Source of the DNA: Alphaproteobacteria bacterium MarineAlpha6_Bin2
GTDB taxonomy: Bacteria > Pseudomonadota > Alphaproteobacteria > GCA-002720895
Direction of reading: 5' to 3'
DNA length: 5,346 nt
Assembly: GCA_002937815.1 (NCBI GenBank)
Contig: PTKQ01000031.1
Span: 1-5,346, forward strand
Made by a program: the position numbers and the translations under genes. A model generated the notes under the pieces. It saw only the letters and a list, made by a program, of their open reading frames with translations. It did not search any database and was not told the DNA's origin. This document shows positions 1-5,346 of the stretch, in pieces; position 1 is the stretch's first letter, and each line of letters opens with the position of its first letter.

Positions 1-1
1 A

Positions 2-658
2 ATAATGCCTTATCTTGAAAAAAATAAACTTTATTTAAAAAATATTTTAAATACTCACTATCATAGTGATCATACGGGTGGAAATTTAGAATTAAAAAAA
101 AAATATAAATGTAAAGTTTTTGGACCAGAGAAAGAAAAAAATCAAATTCCTGGCATAGATATAGTTTTAAAAGAAAATGACACTGTAGAGTTGGAAGATT
201 ATAAAGCTAAAATTATTGAAACTCCTGGACACACAGCTGGACATATAATTTACTGGTTTGATAAGGAAAATATTGTTTTTACAGGGGATACTCTTTTTGT
301 ATTAGGATGTGGAAGATTATTTGAAGGTACGCCTGAAATAATGTGGAATTCACTTTTAAAAATTAGAAATTTACCAAAAGAAACTCTAATATATTGTGGC
401 CATGAATATACAAAAAGTAATGCAGATTTTGCGCTTACTATCGAAAAAAATAATAACAAATTAATAAAAAGATCTCAGGAAATAAATAAAATAATTAATG
501 AAAATTCTTTCACTGTCCCGACATCTGTAGAAAAAGAAATTGAAACCAATCCGTTTCTAAGAGCAGACAATAATAATATAAAAAAAAACCTTGGTATAGA
601 TATTGCATCTTCTGAAGAAATTTTTGGAGAAATTAGAAAAAGAAAAGATAGTTTTTAA
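2..658 (+). CDS. gloB: Hydroxyacylglutathione hydrolase (glyoxalase II), 5' end cut off by window edge
   Basis: This cytosolic metallo-beta-lactamase-fold enzyme hydrolyses S-D-lactoylglutathione to D-lactate and glutathione, the second step of methylglyoxal detoxification. The reading frame is open to the left edge. The first in-window Met (base 5) is probably internal: the THxHxDH motif lies at residue 17 from it but near residue 52 in E. coli GloB, so about 35 N-terminal residues are missing. Counting from that Met, the binuclear metal ligands are all present: H18, H20, D22, H23 (THYHSDH), H76 (TPGHT), D95 (GDTLF) and H133 (CGHEYT). Their spacing closely matches E. coli GloB. GCGRLFEG (101-108) is a glyoxalase II signature. 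The C-terminal HAGH domain is recognisable from TNPFLRAD (181-188) and the ending IRKRKDSF, whose R211 and K214 correspond to glutathione-contacting residues in the family. This separates it from generic beta-lactamase-fold hydrolases. Its stop overlaps the convergent phaB stop by 4 bases. Confidence 0.95.
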   Translation: MMPYLEKNKLYLKNILNTHYHSDHTGGNLELKKKYKCKVFGPEKEKNQIPGIDIVLKENDTVELEDYKAKIIETPGHTAGHIIYWFDKENIVFTGDTLFVLGCGRLFEGTPEIMWNSLLKIRNLPKETLIYCGHEYTKSNADFALTIEKNNNKLIKRSQEINKIINENSFTVPTSVEKEIETNPFLRADNNNIKKNLGIDIASSEEIFGEIRKRKDSF

Positions 659-1383
659 GGAACGTTATATTGGCCACCATTTACATTCAATGTTGTTCCT
701 GTAATAAAAACAGATTCATCTTTAGCTAAGTATAAAACAGCTTCTGCAATTTCCTCTGGTTTTCCTAGTCTTCCTAATGGAATTTTGTTTTTAATAATTT
801 TATCTAAAATTTCTTTAGGAACAGCTTGGATCATTTCAGTATCCACATAACCTGGAGCGACACAATTAACCGTAATTCCTTTATTTGCAGTTTCTAATGC
901 TAGAGATTTTGAAAAACCAATCATTCCCGCTTTTGTTGCAGAATAGTTTGTTTGGCCAGCTTGGCCTACTTGTCCATTAACAGAACTGATGTTGATAATT
1001 CTTCCAAATCCTTTTTCTCTCATACTATCAATTACACATTTTGACATATTAAAACATGAATCTAAATTTGTTCTTATTACATCCCCCCATTGTCTTACAT
1101 CCATTTTATGTAACATACTGTCTCTGGTAATTCCTGCATTATTAATTAAAATTTCTACTGGGCCTAAATTTTTTTCTATTTCTTTTATTTTTTCTCTACA
1201 TTGCTCATAAATTGCAACATCAAATTTATAAACATGCACTCCCGTTTGTTTCGTAAATTTTTGTGCATCTTCATCTCTAGAAACATAACTTGCTGCAACT
1301 GTATAACCTTCTTCTTTAAGTCTGAGTGATATAGCTTTGCCTATACCTCTAGTTCCACCTGTAACTAATGCGACTCTTGACAT
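655..1383 (-). CDS. phaB: Acetoacetyl-CoA reductase (short-chain dehydrogenase, PhaB type)
   Basis: PhaB reduces acetoacetyl-CoA to (R)-3-hydroxybutyryl-CoA, usually with NADPH. This is the second step towards polyhydroxybutyrate. The 242-residue protein is a complete classical short-chain dehydrogenase: cofactor-binding TGGTRGIG at 8-15, NNAG at 81-84, and catalytic tetrad N106, S134, Y147 and K151. The segment SSVNGQVGQAGQTNYSATK (133-151) closely resembles the PhaB version of the active site rather than FabG, and PGYVDTEM (177-184) and NGG (235-237) also fit. FabG (3-oxoacyl-ACP reductase) is the close alternative. The adjacent thiolase gene and the active-site wording favour PhaB. The start lies 3 bases after the phaA stop, so translation is probably coupled. 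A purine-rich GGAAAGA sits 9 bases before the ATG, inside the last codons of phaA. The 3' end overlaps convergent gloB. Confidence 0.92.
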   Translation of the reverse strand: MSRVALVTGGTRGIGKAISLRLKEEGYTVAASYVSRDEDAQKFTKQTGVHVYKFDVAIYEQCREKIKEIEKNLGPVEILINNAGITRDSMLHKMDVRQWGDVIRTNLDSCFNMSKCVIDSMREKGFGRIINISSVNGQVGQAGQTNYSATKAGMIGFSKSLALETANKGITVNCVAPGYVDTEMIQAVPKEILDKIIKNKIPLGRLGKPEEIAEAVLYLAKDESVFITGTTLNVNGGQYNVP

Positions 1384-1386
1384 AAA

Positions 1387-2562
1387 TTATATTCTTTCCA
1401 CGCACATTGCTATGCCCATTCCTCCACCTATACATAATGTTGCTAGTCCTTTTTTAGATTCTCTCTTTTCCATTTCGTGCAACAAAGTATTTAAAATCCT
1501 AGTTCCAGAAGCTCCAATTGGATGACCGATTGCAATTGAGCCTCCATTTACATTAACCTTTTCAGGGTCCCAGCCCATTTCTTTATTTACAGCACATGCT
1601 TGGGCTGCAAAAGCTTCATTAGCTTCAATTAAATCTAAATCAGATGGTTTCCATTTTGCTTTATCAAGAGCTTTTTTACTAGCAGGTATTGGTCCACTTC
1701 CCATAACTGCAGGATCGACTCCGGCAGTGGCCCATGATGCTATTTTTGCTATTGGTTTTATGCCTAATTTTTCTGCTTTATCTAATTTCATCAGTACAAC
1801 TGCGGCTGCACCATCATTTATCCCAGAAGCGTTTCCGGCTGTAACAGTTCCGTCTTTTTTAAAAGCAGGTTTTAAGTTTTTTAGATTTTCTAAAGTACAT
1901 CCATGTCTAGGATATTCATCATCTCTAACAACAACTGTTCCTGTTTTTAATTGGACTGAAACAGAAACAATTTCTTTTTGAAATTTACCATTTTTTTGCG
2001 CTTCTTCTGCTTTGTGTTGTGAATTCAAAGCCATTTCATCTTGTTGATCCCTAGTTATTTGCCATTTTTCTGCAACGTTTTCTGCGGTCACACCCATATG
2101 ATATCCATTAAAAATATCCCATATGCCATCTTTGATCATGCTGTCAATCATTTCTGTATCTCCCATTATTCCAGCTTGTCGTAGGTGAAAACAATGAGGG
2201 GCTTGTGTCATATTTTCTTGACCTCCAGCAACAATAATTTCGGCTTCATTGTTGATAATAGATTGTAAACCAAGTGCAACAGATCTTAATCCTGACCCAC
2301 AAACTTGATTTATTGTAAAAGCAGTAATTTCTTGAGGAACCCCAGCTTTAATAGATGCTTGTCTTGCAGGATTTTGACCGCACGATGCTGTTAAAACTTG
2401 TCCCATAATTACCTCGGATACATCTTCACCTTTAATTTTAGCTCTATTTAAAACTTCCTTAATTACAATTGAGCCCAAATCTGCAGCAGTTATATTGGAA
2501 AATGAACCATTAAATGATCCAACAGGAGTTCTAGCAGCACTAACAATAACAATATCTGACAT
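1387..2562 (-). CDS. phaA: Acetyl-CoA C-acetyltransferase (biosynthetic thiolase)
   Basis: This thiolase condenses two acetyl-CoA into acetoacetyl-CoA, or cleaves acetoacetyl-CoA in reverse, in the cytosol. The 391 residues match the family's usual length. Every catalytic element is present: nucleophile C88 in NQVCGSGL, NEAFAAQ at 315-321, H347 in GHPIG, and the proton-shuttling C377 in CIGGGMG. Each falls one position before its counterpart in the well-studied Zoogloea ramigera thiolase (C89, H348, C378). The N-terminus MSDIVIVSAARTPVG is typical and fixes the start. The biosynthetic role rather than fatty-acid beta-oxidation is supported by the phaB gene 3 bases downstream on the same strand. 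No phaC polymerase is in the window, so the product could feed polyhydroxybutyrate, other (R)-3-hydroxybutyryl-CoA-using pathways, or acetoacetate use. No Shine-Dalgarno sequence precedes the ATG. Confidence 0.96.
   Translation of the reverse strand: MSDIVIVSAARTPVGSFNGSFSNITAADLGSIVIKEVLNRAKIKGEDVSEVIMGQVLTASCGQNPARQASIKAGVPQEITAFTINQVCGSGLRSVALGLQSIINNEAEIIVAGGQENMTQAPHCFHLRQAGIMGDTEMIDSMIKDGIWDIFNGYHMGVTAENVAEKWQITRDQQDEMALNSQHKAEEAQKNGKFQKEIVSVSVQLKTGTVVVRDDEYPRHGCTLENLKNLKPAFKKDGTVTAGNASGINDGAAAVVLMKLDKAEKLGIKPIAKIASWATAGVDPAVMGSGPIPASKKALDKAKWKPSDLDLIEANEAFAAQACAVNKEMGWDPEKVNVNGGSIAIGHPIGASGTRILNTLLHEMEKRESKKGLATLCIGGGMGIAMCVERI
1393..1399 (-). promoter_or_regulatory. Possible weak ribosome binding site for phaB
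   Basis: On the minus strand GGAAAGA lies 9 bases before the phaB ATG, within the last codons of phaA. It is the most Shine-Dalgarno-like stretch before any start in this window. It is not the canonical GGAGG, and the bases also encode the Val-Glu-Arg tail of PhaA, so it could be coincidence. Supply of ribosomes from phaA by coupling is an equal explanation. Confidence 0.35.
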
Positions 2563-2572
2563 AATAGAATTT

Positions 2573-2600
2573 AATTTATTAGATAGGACGTTCTTTTCAA
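2573..2600 (-). promoter_or_regulatory. Candidate promoter between the permease gene and phaA
   Basis: Reading the minus strand, TTGAAA (2600-2595, five of six matches to the -35 consensus) is followed after 16 bases by TAAATT (2578-2573, four of six matches to the -10). The predicted transcript would start about 4 bases before the phaA ATG and be nearly leaderless, which fits the lack of a Shine-Dalgarno. In AT-rich DNA such matches arise easily. The alternative is that phaAB is transcribed only from upstream of the permease gene. Confidence 0.3.
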
Positions 2601-2619
2601 CTTATTTTTTTTCTTTAAT

Positions 2620-3435
2620 TTAAAATGATAAATCATTTAGCATTTTCAATGATGAAAGAAGCAAGAGAATACAAAAAAATCTTTTTATAATAATTTCATT
2701 TAAATTATGCATAATCTTAACACTTAAGGGGACTGAAATCAGTGTTCCAATACTTATTAAAATAAAAGGAATTATACTAATATATCCTAATGAATATATT
2801 GGTCTATTTTCAACACCAAAACCAATAATTAAAAAAACAAGAGTAGCGGGAACACTAATCAAAAAACCAATTCCAGATGAAGTTCCAACTGCTCTTTTTA
2901 TAGTCCTTCCACAACTAATTAATAAAGGAACACTTAAAGTTCCACCACCAATTCCAAGTATAGATGATAACGAACCAATCAAAAAACTAATGAAAATTTG
3001 TATAGATTTTAAATAATTATGTGTCTTTGTTGAATAGTTCTTTGTATAAAACATATATATTGCAACAAAAAAAGAAAAAATAGCAAAAAGGAAAAGTAAA
3101 ATACTTCCATCTACAAAATTTGCCAAAGTTGCACCAAATAAGGAGCCTAACAAAATTGTTATCCACCATTTATTTAATAAACTTAAATCTACTGAATTCA
3201 TTTTATTATGTGAAATTGCCGAATTTAATGATGCTGGAATAATAGTTGCAAGTGATGTACCAATGGCCATATGCATAGAAATATTTTGTGAAAAATCTAA
3301 AAAATTGAACAAATGGTATATAACTGGAACTACAACTATGCCGCCACCTAATCCAAGAAAACCTGCAAGCATTCCAGAAATAAATCCTGTGAATAATAAA
3401 ATTGTAATAATAAAAAAAAGGTTTATTTCGAACAT
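2620..3435 (-). CDS. TauE/SafE-family membrane permease (putative anion exporter)
   Basis: This is an integral inner-membrane protein of 271 residues, a normal size for the TauE/SafE (DUF81) family, whose studied members move sulfite, sulfonates or related organic anions. The family's internal duplication is clear. The first half carries GMLAGFLGLGGGIVVVP (21-37) with HMAIGTS (55-61). The second half repeats it as SLSSILGIGGGTLSVP (155-170) with AVGTSSGIGF (182-191). Roughly eight hydrophobic segments can be counted across the protein. The Met at 3435 puts the first membrane helix (about residues 5-27) at the usual place, and no Shine-Dalgarno is visible. The gene is 57 bases upstream of phaA on the same strand without an obvious terminator, so they may be cotranscribed. 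Family membership is certain. Substrate and direction are unknown, and no sulfur-metabolism gene lies nearby to support sulfite. Confidence 0.88.
   Translation of the reverse strand: MFEINLFFIITILLFTGFISGMLAGFLGLGGGIVVVPVIYHLFNFLDFSQNISMHMAIGTSLATIIPASLNSAISHNKMNSVDLSLLNKWWITILLGSLFGATLANFVDGSILLFLFAIFSFFVAIYMFYTKNYSTKTHNYLKSIQIFISFLIGSLSSILGIGGGTLSVPLLISCGRTIKRAVGTSSGIGFLISVPATLVFLIIGFGVENRPIYSLGYISIIPFILISIGTLISVPLSVKIMHNLNEIIIKRFFCILLLLSSLKMLNDLSF
2623..2638. repeat. Short perfect inverted repeat at the end of the permease gene
   Basis: AAATGAT and ATCATTT form 7-base arms separated by AA (as a hairpin, a 6-bp stem with a 4-base loop). The repeat lies just inside the 3' end of the permease gene, next to its stop codon. 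No clear T-run follows on the minus strand, only four T's, so it is at best a weak terminator or an mRNA 3'-end stabiliser. Two of the twelve paired bases of each 6-bp stem are G or C, so stability is low and chance occurrence is possible. Confidence 0.3.
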
Positions 3436-3509
3436 TATATAAATTTTAAAAAAATTATTTTATACTACTTCGGCATAACAATTACTAGAAAGAATTTTAC
3501 ATTTTCTTT
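3436..3509. promoter_or_regulatory. Divergent intergenic region between permease and glycosyltransferase genes
   Basis: These 74 bases separate two genes read outward, so promoters for both should lie here. Candidate -10 boxes overlap in the middle: TATACT on the + strand (3461-3466) and TATAAA on the minus strand (3464-3459). No convincing -35 sits at 16-18 bases from either, so the individual promoters are not resolved. A 6-base stem (AAAGAA 3489-3494, TTCTTT 3504-3509) directly abuts the glycosyltransferase ATG and could partly occlude it, but it is weak. Confidence 0.35.
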
Positions 3510-4604
3510 ATGAGTTTTAAAAAAAAAATAAGAATTATAATTGGTTCATTAAATGTCGGTGGGACTGAAAAGCAATTAGTTCAAATTTTAAATGGGCTTT
3601 ATAAAAAAAACTGGAATATTGAAATTATAACAATTACCAACATAGGTGAACTTGCAAAAATACTAAATAAAAATATTAAAATTAAATGTATAAAATCAAA
3701 AAGTTTTTTAAAAATTTTATTACCTATAAAATATATTTTTAGCCTATATAAAATTTTTAAAGAAGATCCAAAAACTATAACTCATTTTTTTTTACCCCAA
3801 TCCTACATTCTTGGAATGCTTGCAGCAATCCTTGCAAAAACATCTTGTAAATTAATAATGAGTAGAAGATCATTAAATACCTACCAAAAAAATTATTTTT
3901 TTTGTAAAAGAGTAGAGAAGTTTTTACACAAAAAAATAGATAAAATTTTAGTAAATTCCTCTGCTATAAAAAATCAACTAATCAAAGATGAAAAAGTAGA
4001 AAACAAAAAAATTAAATTAATCTATAACGGAATAAAAATAAAAACAATAAAAAGAGCAAAAACAAAAAACAAATTTAATATTTCTATTGTCGCAAATTTA
4101 ATTCCTTACAAATGTCATGACATTCTTTTAAAATCTTTAAGTTTGATAAAAAACCAATTACCAATCAATTGGAAACTATACTGTATAGGAAGAGATGATG
4201 GAATAAAAAAAAACTTACTATATTTATCTAAAAAATTTAAAATAAAAAAAAATGTTGTATTTTTAGAAACTACAAATATCGAAAATTTTTTATATTCTAG
4301 TCATATTGGTATTTTATGTTCTAGCGAAGAAGGTTTTCCAAATGCCATACTTGAGTATTTTGCTGCAAAACTTCCTGTAATTTCTACAAATGTTGGAGGT
4401 TGTAAAGAGATTATAAAAAATAAAAAAAACGGATTGCTTATTCCAAAAAAAGATCCGAAACAACTAGCTAAAGCAATAATATTTTTATACAAAAACAATC
4501 AAATTAGAAAAAAATATGGATTTGCTGGATATAAATTAATTAAAGGAAAATTTAATATAAAAAAAACAATAAAAGAACATGAAAAAGTATATTTAAATAT
4601 GTAA
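3510..4604 (+). CDS. Glycosyltransferase, GT-B fold, family 4 type
   Basis: This is a cytosolic or membrane-associated retaining-type sugar transferase that moves a sugar from a nucleotide-sugar donor onto a glycan or lipid acceptor, probably for cell-surface polysaccharide. The 364 residues span both Rossmann-like domains of a GT-B enzyme. The N-terminal glycine loop is GSLNVGGTEKQL (12-23), and IYNGI (171-175) closes the first domain. The donor-binding C-terminal domain opens with VANLIPYKCHDILLKSL (194-210), in which K201 fits the usual basic residue. It contains the E-x7-E motif E274 to E282 in SSEEGFPNAILEYF, then PVISTNVGGCKEII (289-302). The start fits, because the glycine loop falls at the expected distance, although no Shine-Dalgarno precedes it. 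The gene is very AT-rich (bases 3661-3720 hold only 4 G or C) and 67 of 364 residues are lysine. No other polysaccharide gene is adjacent, so donor and acceptor cannot be named. Confidence 0.88.
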   Translation: MSFKKKIRIIIGSLNVGGTEKQLVQILNGLYKKNWNIEIITITNIGELAKILNKNIKIKCIKSKSFLKILLPIKYIFSLYKIFKEDPKTITHFFLPQSYILGMLAAILAKTSCKLIMSRRSLNTYQKNYFFCKRVEKFLHKKIDKILVNSSAIKNQLIKDEKVENKKIKLIYNGIKIKTIKRAKTKNKFNISIVANLIPYKCHDILLKSLSLIKNQLPINWKLYCIGRDDGIKKNLLYLSKKFKIKKNVVFLETTNIENFLYSSHIGILCSSEEGFPNAILEYFAAKLPVISTNVGGCKEIIKNKKNGLLIPKKDPKQLAKAIIFLYKNNQIRKKYGFAGYKLIKGKFNIKKTIKEHEKVYLNM

Positions 4605-4607
4605 ACC

Positions 4608-4635
4608 TTGACATAGATAAAAGTACTTGTATATT
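4608..4635 (+). promoter_or_regulatory. Sigma-70-type promoter for rplU-rpmA
   Basis: A perfect -35 box TTGACA (4608-4613) is followed after 16 bases by TATATT (4630-4635, five of six matches to TATAAT). Transcription would begin near 4641-4643 and give a leader of about 37 bases before the rplU ATG. The -35 begins only 3 bases after the glycosyltransferase stop, so the promoter uses almost all of the 74-base gap. This is the best promoter in the window. Confidence 0.62.
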
Positions 4636-4643
4636 CCACAAGT
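4625..4643. repeat. Inverted repeat overlapping the -10 box of the rplU promoter
   Basis: ACTTGT (4625-4630) and ACAAGT (4638-4643) are perfect 6-base inverted arms around a 7-base spacer. The left arm shares one base with the proposed -10 box and the right arm covers the expected transcription start. Placement and symmetry suit a repressor operator. Alternatively the transcript of the upstream glycosyltransferase gene could fold here as a weak terminator, but the seven-T run (4659-4665) is 15 bases too far downstream for a standard one. Chance cannot be excluded. Confidence 0.35.
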
Positions 4644-4678
4644 TAGTAAAAATGTAAATTTTTTTAAATATAATTGTT

Positions 4679-5011
4679 ATGTTTGCTATAGTTAAAACTG
4701 GTGGAAAACAATATAAGATTAAAGAAAATGATATTATTTTAGTTGAAAAATTATCAAATAAAAAAGGTGATTCAATTAATTTAAATGAAATTTTATTATT
4801 AAGTAATGATAAAAAAGAAATAAAGATAGGAACACCTCTATTAAAAGGAATATCAGTTAAAGCAAAAGTTTTAGAACAAAAAAAAGGAAAAAAAGTTATA
4901 GTTTTTAAAAAAAAAAGAAGAAAAAATTATAAAAAAACAATAGGTCATAGACAAAACTTTACTGTATTAAAAATTTTAAAAATTGGTACTAAAACTAATA
5001 CAAAAAAATAA
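4679..5011 (+). CDS. rplU: 50S ribosomal protein L21
   Basis: L21 is a structural protein of the large ribosomal subunit that binds 23S rRNA. The N-terminus MFAIVKTGGKQYKIKEND is the classic L21 start and fixes the initiation codon. KIGTPLL (49-55) and the basic KKKRRKNYKKTIGHRQNFT (77-95) match the conserved RNA-binding C-terminal region, as in E. coli FRRRKHYRKQQGHRQWFT. At 110 residues it is slightly longer than the 103-residue E. coli protein because of a short lysine/threonine-rich tail. No Shine-Dalgarno precedes the ATG. It is the first gene of the conserved rplU-rpmA pair, 29 bases before rpmA, and is read from the promoter at 4608. Confidence 0.97.
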   Translation: MFAIVKTGGKQYKIKENDIILVEKLSNKKGDSINLNEILLLSNDKKEIKIGTPLLKGISVKAKVLEQKKGKKVIVFKKKRRKNYKKTIGHRQNFTVLKILKIGTKTNTKK

Positions 5012-5040
5012 AGAAAAAAAATATTATTTAACATAAAAAA

Positions 5041-5301
5041 ATGGCACATAAAAAAGCAGCAGGAAGTTCAAAAAATGGAAGAGATAGCATTGGCAGAAGA
5101 TTGGGTTTAAAAAAATCTGGAGGTCAAATAGTGATTCCTGGTAATATTATTTTAAGACAAAGAGGCACAAAATTCCATATTGGTAAAAATGTAGGCATTG
5201 GAAATGATCATACTATTTTTGCATTGAAAAAAGGTACTGTGGTTTTCAAAAAGAAAAAAGAGAGTAAAGTTTATGTTTCAGTAGTGCCGAAACAAAATTA
5301 A
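5041..5301 (+). CDS. rpmA: 50S ribosomal protein L27
   Basis: L27 is a large-subunit protein whose flexible N-terminus reaches the peptidyl transferase centre. The 86 residues are the normal length, and [16 protein letters not shown] (1-16) is the canonical N-terminus without the cleavable extension found in Firmicutes. [20 protein letters not shown] (39-58) is the family's signature block. The gene follows rplU by 29 bases on the same strand without a visible promoter or terminator between them, so the two should share a transcript. No Shine-Dalgarno is seen, only an A-rich stretch before the ATG. Nothing in the protein is unusual. Confidence 0.97.
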   Translation: MAHKKAAGSSKNGRDSIGRRLGLKKSGGQIVIPGNIILRQRGTKFHIGKNVGIGNDHTIFALKKGTVVFKKKKESKVYVSVVPKQN

Positions 5302-5328
5302 ATTTTATTCATATCATAAACTCCTATT

Positions 5329-5346
5329 AAATTATTCTAATTTTTT
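5329..5346 (+). terminator. Weak terminator-like hairpin after rpmA
   Basis: AAATTA (5329-5334) and TAATTT (5338-5343) can pair around a TTC loop, and T's continue to the window edge. The position 27 bases after the rpmA stop and the T-run suit a rho-independent terminator. The stem has only A-T pairs, however, so it would be very unstable and may be chance in AT-rich DNA. The window ends here, so the full T-run cannot be seen. Confidence 0.25.

Noticed and set aside
250..459. Minus-strand open frame inside gloB
   Set aside because: It is a shadow of gloB, with no domain, no start signal and no context.
655..1383. Calling the reductase FabG instead of PhaB
   Set aside because: The active-site segment SSVNGQVGQAGQTNYS and direct coupling to a biosynthetic thiolase fit PhaB better, and no fatty-acid synthesis genes are adjacent.
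989..1525. Plus-strand open frames opposite phaB and phaA
   Set aside because: They lie antisense to genes with complete catalytic motifs, show no recognisable domain, and reflect the strand opposite real codons.
3489..3509. Hairpin (AAAGAA / TTCTTT) abutting the glycosyltransferase ATG as an RNA switch
   Set aside because: The stem is only six mostly A-T pairs with a 9-base loop in AT-rich DNA. There is no riboswitch-like conserved core.
4669..4674. Perfect TATAAT just before the rplU start codon
   Set aside because: No -35 box lies at the right distance, and a transcript from it would begin at or inside the ATG. The TTGACA/TATATT pair upstream is a better promoter.
5303..5328. Minus-strand AGGAG followed by ATG codons downstream of rpmA
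   Set aside because: The ATGs open frames of only two and four codons before a stop, so no gene is supported.
1..5346. Search for tRNA, CRISPR, insertion sequences, toxin-antitoxin or defence genes
   Set aside because: Nothing with cloverleaf features, regularly spaced repeats, transposase motifs or toxin-like small genes was seen. All space is taken by the listed genes and gaps of 75 bases or less.

Overview
The window looks like a compact stretch of an AT-rich alphaproteobacterial chromosome. The strong AT bias, the lysine-, isoleucine- and asparagine-rich proteins, intergenic gaps of 3 to 75 bases and the mix of housekeeping genes suggest a streamlined marine lineage such as SAR11 (Pelagibacterales). 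That assignment is inferred from style and gene content. No 16S or other taxonomic marker is present to prove it.

Left part (1-1383): the 3' portion of a glyoxalase II gene (gloB) runs in from the left edge on the + strand. It converges on a minus-strand acetoacetyl-CoA reductase gene (phaB), and the two stop codons overlap within a TTAA tetranucleotide.

Middle (655-3435, minus strand): a probable three-gene transcription unit reads tauE-like permease, phaA, phaB. The gap is 57 bases between the permease and phaA, and only 3 bases between phaA and phaB. PhaA (thiolase) condenses two acetyl-CoA to acetoacetyl-CoA. PhaB reduces this to (R)-3-hydroxybutyryl-CoA, the monomer of polyhydroxybutyrate and also a node in acetyl-CoA and ethylmalonyl-CoA-type metabolism. 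No polymerase (phaC) is in view. The permease belongs to the TauE/SafE family, and its substrate cannot be read from sequence.

Right part (3510-5301, + strand): after a 74-base divergent intergenic region comes a lone, extremely AT-rich and lysine-rich family 4-type glycosyltransferase. It is followed by the ribosomal protein pair rplU (L21) and rpmA (L27). A good sigma-70-like promoter (TTGACA, 16 bases, TATATT) starts 3 bases after the glycosyltransferase stop and drives rplU-rpmA. A short inverted repeat flanks and partly overlaps its -10 box.

I found no RNA gene, CRISPR array, insertion sequence, phage gene or defence system, and no intergenic stretch above 75 bases. I see no strong sign of a new biological system. 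The points most worth a second look are the permease-phaA-phaB grouping, the inverted repeat at the rplU promoter, and the compositionally extreme single glycosyltransferase next to ribosomal protein genes.
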